From positions 1 to 60,644 of the forward strand of contig QZKS01000006.1 of NCBI GenBank assembly GCA_003599865.1: 60,644 bases of DNA, written 5' to 3'. Positions 52,501 through 60,644 of this stretch are shown piece after piece (position 1 is the stretch's first letter; the number at the start of each line of letters is the position of its first letter). Position numbers and translations under genes: made by a program. Source of the DNA: Desulfobacteraceae bacterium. Its GTDB lineage: Bacteria; Desulfobacterota; Desulfobacteria; Desulfobacterales; SURF-7. A model generated the notes under the pieces. The model had not been told where the DNA came from. It saw only the letters and a list, made by a program, of their open reading frames with translations, and did no database searches.

Positions 52501-55500
52501 CGGAATGGTGATTGATTCCAAGACAGGAGCTATATCCTGGACTCCTGGAGAAGGCGTGACCAGTTCTGGTGAAGTAACCGTGACGGTTGACGATCAAAAT
52601 GGGGGTATTGATACGGAAACGTTCATAATCACGATTGCAACTACTCAAAATTTACCGGAACTAATTTTTGCAAGTGATGCAGGATTAAATACCAACTTTG
52701 GATATTCCGTATCCATAAGCGGTGATTATGCAATCATAGGAACTAGTGGAAAAGGTTCCATGCAAGAAGCCGTGTATATTTTTAAACATGAAGGAACAAA
52801 TTGGGTTGAAACAAAAAAATTATACTCAGATACAAGCCTATCTACCGGATTTGGAGCGTCCGTATCGATCGATGGTGATTTTGCAATCGTTGGAGCATGG
52901 ATGGACAGCGGAGCGGCAGAGGAAGCTGGTGCCGTCTATATATACAAACGTGAAGGGGAAGACTGGATTGAACAAAAAAAGCTGACAGCCAAAAATGCAA
53001 ATGAACAAGATGCTTTTGGATACCCTGTTTCCATCAAAGGGGAGTATGCAATTATTGGTGCTATGGGCACCGAAAATGAAACAGGTTCCGCGTATATTCT
53101 AAACAATATAGACGGCGACTGGCTTGAACAGGATCAAATTACAGCAAGTGATAAAACGGAAGGGGTCTCCTTTGGATATGCTGTTTCCATTAGCAAAGAT
53201 TTTGCGGTTGTAAGCGCTCCATATGCTGATGCAAATGGTTTTGAGGGGGCTGGAAAAGCTTATATTTATAAGCGTTATGGTGAACGCTGGATAGAACACA
53301 GCGTGCTTGCATCATCCGAACCTGTCGACTGGGGAATGTTTGGAGAATCAGTCTCGATCGATGACGATTTTATCATTGTTGGAGAATATCAGGGAGAAAA
53401 TGGCACAGGTGTTGCGCACATTTACAAACGCGATGCATTGAATTGGGAACATAAGGCAAAACTGGAACCAACTGAACAGACCGGAAAAAACTGGTCCCTT
53501 GCAACTGTATCGATTCATGATGATTATGCAATGTTCACGTCACCGGATATAGACGGTTCACTTGGTGCCGCATTCCTGTTTCAGCGGCATGGAGAGAGCT
53601 GGACTGAAAAAAACAAAATAACTGCTACTGACAGAGAAGAAGATACCTGTTTCGGCTGCTCCGCATCTTTAAGTGAAAACTATGCGATTATCGGGGATTA
53701 TGGCAAAGACGTTACAGGTGCAGACAATCCCGGCAGCGGTGCCGCACATATTTATTTGCTTGATCCGGTTACCACAAAACCCAGCATTCAAATAGGTGCT
53801 TCTCAAACCGTTATCGAATCCGGTGGCTCAACCAGTCTGATATGGACGACGCTGAATGCGGATACTTGTGTCATAATGCCTGGAAATATTGCAGTAGATC
53901 CAAACGGAGAATTGATTGTATCACCTCAGGAGACAACAACTTTTACGATTACTGCGACCGGACCCGGTGGAACACTGACAAAAGATAAGGTTATTTTTGT
54001 TAACACCCCACCAACCATATCGATAGTTGAACCTGATGGAATAAACGACGATATCACCCTGTCAGCGCCATTCAATATCTCCTGGAATGATAGCGACCCG
54101 GATGATAATGCGAGGATAACCATATTTTATGATAAAGATAATAAAAGGGCAGATGGAACCTTGATCATAACCGGATTGAACGAAGACCCTTATAGCGGTG
54201 AAACCGAGGGCGCATTTGTATGGGATACAACGGACATACCCGCAGGTGACTATTATATCTATGCCGTGGTTGATGATGGAATAAATGAACCGGTTGTTTC
54301 TTACAGTAATGGTGTTGTCTCTATTATAAACAATAAAATTCTTGCAAGCGACGCCCAAGCCGATGACAATTTTGGTAACTCTGTTTTTATAAGTGATGAT
54401 TACGCCATTGTGGGCGCTTATTATAACGATGATGCCGGTGCCAACTCAGGATCGGCATATATGTTTAAACGTAATGGCACTAATTGGGTGGAGCAGAAAA
54501 GATTAATTGCCAGTGATAGCGCGGAAGGAGATCTTTTTGGAGGTTCGGTAGCAATAAATGGTAATTATGTCATTGTCGGAGCCAGCCAAAGTATGAATAT
54601 GGGGGCGGCCTATATATTCTATTGTGATGGTTCCACTTGGACTGAACAAACAAAACTTACTGCAAGCGATGCTGCAGTTGGTGATTGGTTTGGCAATTCT
54701 GTTTCTATAAACGGAGACTACGCCATTGTGGGCGCTAATTACAATGACGATGCTGGTGCTAACACAGGTGCAGCTTATATATTCAAGCGTGATGGTACAA
54801 ACTGGGTTGAACAGGCCAAACTTACGGCCAGTGATATGGCTTCGATGGATAATTTCGGCGTTTCTGTATCCATTAGCGGTGACTATGCTGTTGTCGGAGC
54901 CAGTCAAAATAATAGTAATTATGGCTCCGCATATATATTCAAGCGTGAAGGTACAAACTGGATAGAGCTGGTTAATTTAACCGCAAGTGATCCGACAGTA
55001 CAGAGCTACTTTGGAGCCTCTGTTTCCATAGACGGCGATTACACCATCATCGGCGCTTATAATCATAGCAATGAAGTCGCACCCTATGCAGGTTCCGCAT
55101 ACATATTCAAGCGTAATGGCACCAACTGGATTGAGCAGGATAAACTATTCAATAGTAACGCGGGCTCCTACGATAAGTTTGCCACATCAGTATCTATTGA
55201 TGGTAATTATGTCATTATTGGGGCGTCTAGTGATGATGATGGCGCATCTGGTTCAGGGTCAGCTTTTATATTCAAGCGTGAAGGCGCAAATTGGTTTGAA
55301 CATACGCAACTGACTGCCAGTGATGCTGAACACCTAGACTTTTTCGGAGGTTCTGTATCTATTAAACATGGTTTTGCCATTGTTGGTGCTTCTGGAAATG
55401 ACGATGCTGGTCCCCAATCAGGGGCAGCATATATTTATTTTTCTGAGTCATTTAATTCCCTCCTGGATACGGATAGTGATGGGATCTCGGATAATGATGA

Positions 55501-55894
55501 AGATACATATGGAACCAACTCCAATGATATAGATTCTGATGATGACGGCATCAATGATGGTGATGAGCTTGCAGTCTGGGGAAATAATTGGAATCTGGAT
55601 AATGATAACGATGGCGTCATCAATCTTCATGAATCTGCAATCTATGGAACCGATCCCAATGATCCGGACAGCGATGATGATAAGATGCCGGATGGATGGG
55701 AGCTTGGGAGCGGACTCAATCCGACTGTGGATGACGCTAACGGAGATCTTGATGGGGATGGCCTACTGAATATACTGGAATATAATCTACATTCCAATCC
55801 AAGTGATCCAAATGATCAAACAACGATTCATAAAAAATATGAATATAATGAACAGGGTAGTATTGAAAAATCCAATACTATCGTTGGTGAATAA
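49574..55894 (+). CDS. Giant exported surface protein with tandem repeats and two FG-GAP propeller blocks
   Basis: The GTG start has AAGGAG seven bases upstream. The 2106-residue protein has a signal peptide (ILIVLLIALFFSSNAVCFAD), then nine related units of about 81 residues (32-757, carboxypeptidase-regulatory-like, each with a VYLFTESGSY and KVRADY motif). A thrombospondin-3-type calcium-binding stretch follows (about 762-835, DTDQDGISDADE), then two Ig/cadherin-like domains (about 838-1025). FG-GAP block 1 has seven units (1027-1397), two further Ig-like domains lie at 1398-1585, FG-GAP block 2 has seven units (1586-1955), and a second calcium-binding stretch runs from 1956 to 2080. The tail KYEYNEQGSIEK resembles one YD repeat. 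It is probably a cell-surface or secreted adhesin; no sorting signal was recognised at the C-terminus. Confidence 0.88.
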   Translation: METTFKVALKILIVLLIALFFSSNAVCFADDRTLHVMIEKESLVPIQGADVYLFNEVGSYLGQNIISDSSGSVSFNLADGTYKVRVDYMGYQFWSPVYTLNANISETLTIPHQDVTITVAGDYPAIEPIAGIPVYLFTESGSYMNKNLTTDASGQVTFNLPEKSYKVRADYRSQQFWSDAFTWLNTTVNVPMAEAEIAVTGTGVSLEGVNVYAFTAADSYLNLVAASDSSGKVPFILPAGDYKFRADYQSSQYWSGNQTLIAGQVNPISISTGGGTLTFSVQKGASEPLVGVNCYVFSEAGSYLNLNATTDSAGLISFNLADGNYKIRADYLGYQFWSPVYALNANLSETLTIPHQDVTITVEGDYPTTEPIAGVPVYLFTETNSYMNQNLITGASGQVAFSLPEKSYKVRADYRFQQFWSDAFTWSNSAVNVPMAEAEITVTGAGIPLEGVNVYAFTAAGAYLNLVAASDSSGKVSFLLPAGDYKFRADYQSSQYWSETQTLIASQSNPISISTGGGVLSFSVQKSASDPLVGIKCYVFSEAGSYLNLNATSDSSGQVSFNLADGTYKVRADYMGYQFWSAVYTLNGNISETFAIPHQDVTITVAGDYPATEPIAGIPVYLFTESGTYMNKNLTTDASSQVTFNLPEKSYKVRADYRSYQFWSDAFTWSNSTVTIHHGQANIHVTRAGINVSGAKVYLFSASGSYLGLNKDTDALGSATFILPNRSFKFRVDENGDQVWSDAIEIMPGIVNTIDVVFSSADTDQDGISDADEISIYGTSPTNPDTDGDGLSDGEELAYWGSDWSANPDNDEFINLLDYDSDNNGISDGAQANMNSFMIASTAPTLATEDVEYTYNPIIFDPDSGTIIFSWFIWSLSNAPLGMAVDNSLGTGKITWSPGEGVTTSGQVTLSVFDFFNSSREDTETFTISVTSVNDSPKITSSAPDFGVEGTEYHYTPSVTDPDNTTFAWSLSNEPNGMVIDSKTGAISWTPGEGVTSSGEVTVTVDDQNGGIDTETFIITIATTQNLPELIFASDAGLNTNFGYSVSISGDYAIIGTSGKGSMQEAVYIFKHEGTNWVETKKLYSDTSLSTGFGASVSIDGDFAIVGAWMDSGAAEEAGAVYIYKREGEDWIEQKKLTAKNANEQDAFGYPVSIKGEYAIIGAMGTENETGSAYILNNIDGDWLEQDQITASDKTEGVSFGYAVSISKDFAVVSAPYADANGFEGAGKAYIYKRYGERWIEHSVLASSEPVDWGMFGESVSIDDDFIIVGEYQGENGTGVAHIYKRDALNWEHKAKLEPTEQTGKNWSLATVSIHDDYAMFTSPDIDGSLGAAFLFQRHGESWTEKNKITATDREEDTCFGCSASLSENYAIIGDYGKDVTGADNPGSGAAHIYLLDPVTTKPSIQIGASQTVIESGGSTSLIWTTLNADTCVIMPGNIAVDPNGELIVSPQETTTFTITATGPGGTLTKDKVIFVNTPPTISIVEPDGINDDITLSAPFNISWNDSDPDDNARITIFYDKDNKRADGTLIITGLNEDPYSGETEGAFVWDTTDIPAGDYYIYAVVDDGINEPVVSYSNGVVSIINNKILASDAQADDNFGNSVFISDDYAIVGAYYNDDAGANSGSAYMFKRNGTNWVEQKRLIASDSAEGDLFGGSVAINGNYVIVGASQSMNMGAAYIFYCDGSTWTEQTKLTASDAAVGDWFGNSVSINGDYAIVGANYNDDAGANTGAAYIFKRDGTNWVEQAKLTASDMASMDNFGVSVSISGDYAVVGASQNNSNYGSAYIFKREGTNWIELVNLTASDPTVQSYFGASVSIDGDYTIIGAYNHSNEVAPYAGSAYIFKRNGTNWIEQDKLFNSNAGSYDKFATSVSIDGNYVIIGASSDDDGASGSGSAFIFKREGANWFEHTQLTASDAEHLDFFGGSVSIKHGFAIVGASGNDDAGPQSGAAYIYFSESFNSLLDTDSDGISDNDEDTYGTNSNDIDSDDDGINDGDELAVWGNNWNLDNDNDGVINLHESAIYGTDPNDPDSDDDKMPDGWELGSGLNPTVDDANGDLDGDGLLNILEYNLHSNPSDPNDQTTIHKKYEYNEQGSIEKSNTIVGE
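49667..51850 (+). repeat. Three-fold higher-order tandem repeat inside the giant protein gene
   Basis: A block of three sub-units (A-B-C, about 243 residues, 730 bases) is repeated at 49667-50398, 50399-51127 and 51128-51850. Sub-units A and B are closely similar in all three copies even at the DNA level. Sub-unit C is close in copies 1 and 2 but diverged in copy 3, from 51614. Recent duplication and homogenisation explain this best. Confidence 0.85.
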
Positions 55895-55995
55895 GAAATT
55901 ATCAACCATGTAAATATTACTTTTAGACATGCCGGAATTTGATATACCTATAAAGTTATTTATCTATGCTGAAAATAAAAATACAGGAAAGAACT

Positions 55996-58900
55996 ATGCA
56001 AACTTCAGAGAGAAAAAGAATATTTAGCCTTCTGTTTTTTATTGTTTTATTAATCGGGAGTTATGAAAATAGCTATAGCGCCGGCTGGTGTCCTGCTCCT
56101 GGTAGCGAATTAAATGACCCAGTTAATGTAGGAGGGGGTGTGATATGCCAAATATACGCATATGCAAATAATTGGACGGAAGTCAATGAATTAAAAGTTC
56201 AAATGTGTGATGAATTTGGTATCTATTTTTGCAATAACTGGTATGCGTCATCAATCGATTTGGGGATTTGGAATGGTGTTTATCGGAAGAATAATGGACA
56301 AGACGACAATGGTAATTATTATGGGCCTCAAGTAATTCTATGGCCCAAGTCTTCAAGCAGCTGCTTAACAGATAATGATTGCGATGGCGTTAATGACTGT
56401 GTCGACCAATGCGCAGGCACTCCGGAAGGAGAACCTGTAAATTCGGTTGGGTGCAGCTGTTTACAAACCGGGGATACTGATGGCGATGGTAGAGGTGATG
56501 ATTGTGATAATTGTAAAGATATAGCCAATTGGGATCAAGCTGACGGGGATCATGATGGAATAGGAGACGCATGCGATAATTGTCCTCTCACCGAAATCAC
56601 GGTGGTTGATAATAAATATCCTGTAAGCCCTGGTGAAAGGGTCGTTGTAAAATGTGATACAACCTCATCCGATATCAACCTTCAGTGGACAGTTTCGCGT
56701 GCTGACAAAAGCACAGCAAGTGCAGATATCACGATAGTAAATCAAACAAGCGCTGTTGTTTACAATGTAAGCGGCGAGGGCTGGCTGAATATTGAGGCCA
56801 GTGATCCTGAATATCCGGACTGTACCAAGCGTACAAAAATCTACGTTGGTTGTCTTAGCTGTACCAGCGATGGTGATATGTGTACACTTCCCGGAGGTGC
56901 GGATATCGATTCCGGCAGCATCCATGCCCGTTTCAGTCTGGGCAGAACAATTGGCGGAAAACCGGCCGGTGACCTGCTGATTCAGGCAGCGACCCTTTCA
57001 CCGGAAATCGCTACACCACAGGCGCTTGAAATTGCAACTCTATCCCTTGATGTTGAAGTTGTCCGCGATCAAAATGGTGCAATTGCCCAGATATTGGCGC
57101 CAAATGCATTTGTGGATGTTGAGGCGGTCAATGATTTCAAATACAAAATGAACTTTTATTCTCCGGCATATGCGGGCAGTGTCAAAGAGGATGGACGGTA
57201 TCCGGTTGTCGGCGGAGCTACCCCACTGGTTACCTGGCAGGTTGAGAATCCGGATGCATCATCCACGGTGTATAACCGGCTCAATATTACGGAAGATAAA
57301 AACGGCAATATCAAAGCCTATCAATTTGTCTGGGACGAAGCCGCCGGTACCTGGGATTTCAGCAAAGGGAACGGTGAAGTGGTTAAATCCCTGGCAGAAG
57401 AAACCGTGGCCAATGGACGGATTATAACGGAGACCCTGAAAGACAGCGGTAACAACATTGCATCCGTTGTTAGAAACCAGTACACAATTTTTCCTTGGGG
57501 TGAGGAGCTGGTTCAAACCGTGGAAGATCCGGACGGATCAGCCCTGACAACCACCATCACATATTATGAGGACGAAAATGCAACCGGCAGTTACGGACGG
57601 ATTGCATCCCAGACCAATCCGGACGGTTCATCATGGGTCAGATATACCTATGATTCACAGGGACGGAAAACAAACGAAACCCGCTCCTGGCTGGATGCAT
57701 CTCCGGGCGCAAGTCCATCTGCGGCTAGGTCAACGGAATATGATTATACGCCGGTTGATTCATTTGATTCCCAGGTTTTGGAGGATGAAAGCCTTCCCAG
57801 AACCGTGACGGAAAGAATCGAAGGTGTTGTCGTGGGCAGAACCTACCATGTCTATCATGTGGATTCCGGTACAGGTGAACGCACTGAAATTACGGAACAG
57901 TGCACAACGCAAGGGGCATCCTACGGCAGTTCGTACAATCTTCGTACCCAGCAGGTATACTATCCGTCCGACACCGGCCTTCCGGAATCCGGACGGCTGC
58001 AATATGTGATCTATCCGGATGAACGGATGGACACCTACACATACGAGAGGGGAAATTATTCAGCCAACACATACGATCCCGCAACGCCCGGGACATTTAC
58101 ACCGGGAATCGGTGCGGATGAACAGCAAACCGTCGTTCACGGAACCGCTTCATCACCGGCAGGCATTGCCGATAAAACAACCCGGGAAATAACCGTTCAA
58201 AATGAAACCGGTTATACCGTCCTGGAACAGGTGGCGGTTTATAATGGCGGCGGATACAGCCCGGTTAAATGGACGGTTCAGCGCTATGACGCAAACAACC
58301 ATCTGACCGATATCCACCACTCGGACGGAACCCATACCGAGAGCACATGGGGATGCTGCAACAAACAGACCGAGGTGGATGCCCTGGGGATCACCACCAC
58401 CTATCCGGAGTATGACGACTTAGGACGCTTGATCACCCGGACCCAGGAAAGCACATCCGTAACGCCGGAGAAAACAACCACCTACACATACGACGCTGCC
58501 GGAAGAAGACTTACCGAGACCATTTCGGCAGGCGGACTGAGCCTGGATGTGGAGAATGTCTACGACCTGGCCGGCCGGCTGGATTATTCAATTGATGAAT
58601 CCGGGCTGACCACCTCATATGATTATTCCACGGACAACCGCACCACCACCATAACCCGTCCGGGAAGTGCCACGGAAATTACATCAACGTATCGGGATGG
58701 CCGTGTAAAAAGCATCACCGGAACCGGAGTTGCCGCCAAATTCTATACCTACGGTGTCAACACCGACGGCAGCACCTGGACCATGGTCCGTCATGGCAGC
58801 GAGACCTCAGCCATGTGGGAAAAAACCACCCTGGATCCGGCCGGACGAACCATCCGGATCGAAAAACCCGGTGCCACCGGCACCATGGCCATTACCCATG

Positions 58901-60644
58901 ATTACGACGAACTGGGCCGGCTGGAACGAACTGCTGCAACCGGCATGGCCGACACCCTGTATGAATACGATGTCCTGGGCAACCAGACCAGAACCGGCCT
59001 GGATCTGGACGGCAACGGGTCGCTGGATGCATCATCCACGGATCGTATAACAGAAAGCCATACCCAATTTGCCAATCTTGGCGGAGACATCTGGCAGGAG
59101 AGTGTTCAAAGCGTGTATGCCACAGACAACAGTGATACAATCACTGACACAGCGGTTGTCCAGACCCGCCTGACCGGGCTTGGTGACGGTCTTGTCGGAG
59201 AAACCGTTTCCATTGATATTCACGGCAATGAAACCATATCCACCGATACCATCGACCGCTCCACCCACACCCGGACCCGGCGAACCGATTATCCGGATTC
59301 GGATATGGATGCGGTTACCACATCCCTATCCGGTCTGCCGGTTTCTTCCCGAAGCAAAACCGGCATCACCATGACCTACGGCTATGACGGCCTGGGGCGA
59401 AGAACAACCATAACCGATCCCCGCACCGGGACAATCACCACCCACTACGATACAACCGGACGCGTGGATTATCTGGAAGATGCTCAGGGCAACACCCTGA
59501 CCGATTACGGCTATGACGCCTTTACGGGCAGAAAAACACTGGAGATCGATGCCCATGGCAACGAAACCCGTTTTGCCTACAATGACCGCGGCCAGGTAAC
59601 CCACACCTGGGGAACCGGCACCTATCCGGTCAAATACGTGTATGATGAAACCGGCCGCATGCAACAGATGTACACCTGGCGGAACACCGCAGGCTTTGAC
59701 GGAGAATTCTGGCCCGGCAGTGTGGACGGTCAGGCCGACATCACCACCTGGCACTATCATCCGGCATCCGGTCTCCTGGAACGGAAGGAGGATGCCAAGG
59801 GATTTTCCGTATCTTATACCTACACCCCTTCGGGCAGCCTGGCGTCCCGCACCTGGGCCAGAAAAATCGGGCAGGACAATATTGTCACCACCTATACCTA
59901 TGATCCGGACACCGGCGAGCTGATCCATATTGATTATTCTGACACCACCCCGGACATCACCTTTGCCTATGACCGCCTGGGCCGACAAAAAATCATCACC
60001 GACAGCCTGGGAACCCGGACCTTTGCATACCGGGATGATCTGCAACCGGATCAGGAAATCATCACCGGATTGTACACCCGGATCATTAACCGAAATTACG
60101 AGGAAGACAACCTGGCCGGACGCCCCTCCGGCATCACGATGGGGTCATCCTATACATCCGGATACGGTTATGATCCCCGTGGGCGGATGGATACCGTTTC
60201 CTGGTCGGTCAATGGGATTTCTCACAATGTCCAATACACCCGTATTGACAATTCTGATCAGATATACCAGATTACATCCGATACCGGTCATAAGGTCACC
60301 TATGGATATGAAGATCACCGGGATTTGAAAACCCGGGTGAAAAACGAGTTCAACACAAACCTGATATCCCAGTACGATTACCAGTACAACCTGCTGGGAC
60401 AAAGAACCGATGAGTATTCTTCGGGCAAAGCCCCCATCGCCGCCCTGTCCAATAAAATCAGCGGAGCGGCCTGGTTTGAAGATGCCGTCAACACCGGCAC
60501 CGGCATTGAGATTTTACCGGAGCACCGGGAATACACCTATGACCGGATCGGCAACCGGAACACATCCATCAACTGGGAAACCATGGGATCTGATTTGCTG
60601 ACAACCGCGTATACATCGAACACACTGAACCAGTACAACCGGAT
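55996..60644 (+). CDS. RHS/YD-repeat surface protein with signal peptide and calcium-binding repeats (3' end outside window)
   Basis: The frame is open from the ATG at 55996 (AGGAAAG upstream) to the right edge, giving 1549 residues. It starts with a signal peptide (IFSLLFFIVLLIGSYENSYS). A thrombospondin-3-type stretch lies at about 117-198 (TDNDCDGVNDCVDQCAGTPE, DTDGDGRGDDCDNC). From about residue 480 to the end YD repeats follow one another (YTYDAAGRRLTETISAGG, YGYDGLGRRTTITDPRTG, YEYDVLGNQTRTG). YD repeats build the spiral shell of RHS and Tc-toxin proteins, which often carries a variable toxin at its C-terminus; that end is not visible here. It lies 101 bases after the giant surface protein and was probably transcribed with it. 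Confidence 0.9.
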   Translation, partial: MQTSERKRIFSLLFFIVLLIGSYENSYSAGWCPAPGSELNDPVNVGGGVICQIYAYANNWTEVNELKVQMCDEFGIYFCNNWYASSIDLGIWNGVYRKNNGQDDNGNYYGPQVILWPKSSSSCLTDNDCDGVNDCVDQCAGTPEGEPVNSVGCSCLQTGDTDGDGRGDDCDNCKDIANWDQADGDHDGIGDACDNCPLTEITVVDNKYPVSPGERVVVKCDTTSSDINLQWTVSRADKSTASADITIVNQTSAVVYNVSGEGWLNIEASDPEYPDCTKRTKIYVGCLSCTSDGDMCTLPGGADIDSGSIHARFSLGRTIGGKPAGDLLIQAATLSPEIATPQALEIATLSLDVEVVRDQNGAIAQILAPNAFVDVEAVNDFKYKMNFYSPAYAGSVKEDGRYPVVGGATPLVTWQVENPDASSTVYNRLNITEDKNGNIKAYQFVWDEAAGTWDFSKGNGEVVKSLAEETVANGRIITETLKDSGNNIASVVRNQYTIFPWGEELVQTVEDPDGSALTTTITYYEDENATGSYGRIASQTNPDGSSWVRYTYDSQGRKTNETRSWLDASPGASPSAARSTEYDYTPVDSFDSQVLEDESLPRTVTERIEGVVVGRTYHVYHVDSGTGERTEITEQCTTQGASYGSSYNLRTQQVYYPSDTGLPESGRLQYVIYPDERMDTYTYERGNYSANTYDPATPGTFTPGIGADEQQTVVHGTASSPAGIADKTTREITVQNETGYTVLEQVAVYNGGGYSPVKWTVQRYDANNHLTDIHHSDGTHTESTWGCCNKQTEVDALGITTTYPEYDDLGRLITRTQESTSVTPEKTTTYTYDAAGRRLTETISAGGLSLDVENVYDLAGRLDYSIDESGLTTSYDYSTDNRTTTITRPGSATEITSTYRDGRVKSITGTGVAAKFYTYGVNTDGSTWTMVRHGSETSAMWEKTTLDPAGRTIRIEKPGATGTMAITHDYDELGRLERTAATGMADTLYEYDVLGNQTRTGLDLDGNGSLDASSTDRITESHTQFANLGGDIWQESVQSVYATDNSDTITDTAVVQTRLTGLGDGLVGETVSIDIHGNETISTDTIDRSTHTRTRRTDYPDSDMDAVTTSLSGLPVSSRSKTGITMTYGYDGLGRRTTITDPRTGTITTHYDTTGRVDYLEDAQGNTLTDYGYDAFTGRKTLEIDAHGNETRFAYNDRGQVTHTWGTGTYPVKYVYDETGRMQQMYTWRNTAGFDGEFWPGSVDGQADITTWHYHPASGLLERKEDAKGFSVSYTYTPSGSLASRTWARKIGQDNIVTTYTYDPDTGELIHIDYSDTTPDITFAYDRLGRQKIITDSLGTRTFAYRDDLQPDQEIITGLYTRIINRNYEEDNLAGRPSGITMGSSYTSGYGYDPRGRMDTVSWSVNGISHNVQYTRIDNSDQIYQITSDTGHKVTYGYEDHRDLKTRVKNEFNTNLISQYDYQYNLLGQRTDEYSSGKAPIAALSNKISGAAWFEDAVNTGTGIEILPEHREYTYDRIGNRNTSINWETMGSDLLTTAYTSNTLNQYNR

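Overview
The window reads like a chromosome segment of a strictly anaerobic Desulfobacterota (deltaproteobacterial) organism. This is inferred from the gene set: a long-form acyl-CoA dehydrogenase with a fatty acyl-CoA ligase, a 4-hydroxybutyryl-CoA dehydratase-type enzyme, DsrE-like and ferredoxin-type Fe-S proteins, a heme-sensor hybrid kinase, and many short palindromic repeats between genes. No rRNA or tRNA was seen, so the taxonomy is not proven.

Layout: 1-5124 (minus) is the 5' part of a type I-C CRISPR operon, cas3-cas5-cas8c, preceded by a WYL regulator; no CRISPR array lies inside the window. 5569-9553 (minus) holds fatty acyl-CoA ligase and acyl-CoA dehydrogenase. 9826-14186 holds an MFS transporter, a PLP decarboxylase-like enzyme and a convergent dynamin-like GTPase. 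14286-17245 holds a hybrid histidine kinase bracketed by 29-bp direct repeats, then an exported DsrE-like protein. 17306-23548 is an acyl-CoA/lipid region: 4-hydroxybutyryl-CoA dehydratase, a double-TetR regulator, class I HMG-CoA reductase, an alpha/beta hydrolase and an enoyl-CoA hydratase/isomerase. carB (minus) follows.

27932-42518 (plus) is a glycogen cluster: fused debranching enzyme, a small CBM48-like protein, alpha-glucan phosphorylase, glycogen synthase, branching enzyme, GalU, an unassigned phosphorylase-like protein and a glycerophosphodiester phosphodiesterase. Together these make, branch, debranch and phosphorolyse glycogen and link it to UDP-glucose.

42530-48612 (mostly minus) looks like a stress/envelope island: universal stress protein, OmpA-type porin, an Fe-S protein, stand-alone CheB, a frameshifted DUF2254 remnant, three very small proteins and a radical SAM protein. 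Three sigma-54-like promoter motifs occur upstream of genes here and a fourth upstream of the DsrE-like gene.

49574-60644 (plus) encodes two very large exported proteins: a 2106-residue protein with a three-fold higher-order repeat, calcium-binding repeats, Ig-like domains and two seven-unit FG-GAP blocks (probably two beta-propellers), and an RHS/YD-repeat protein that runs off the right edge.
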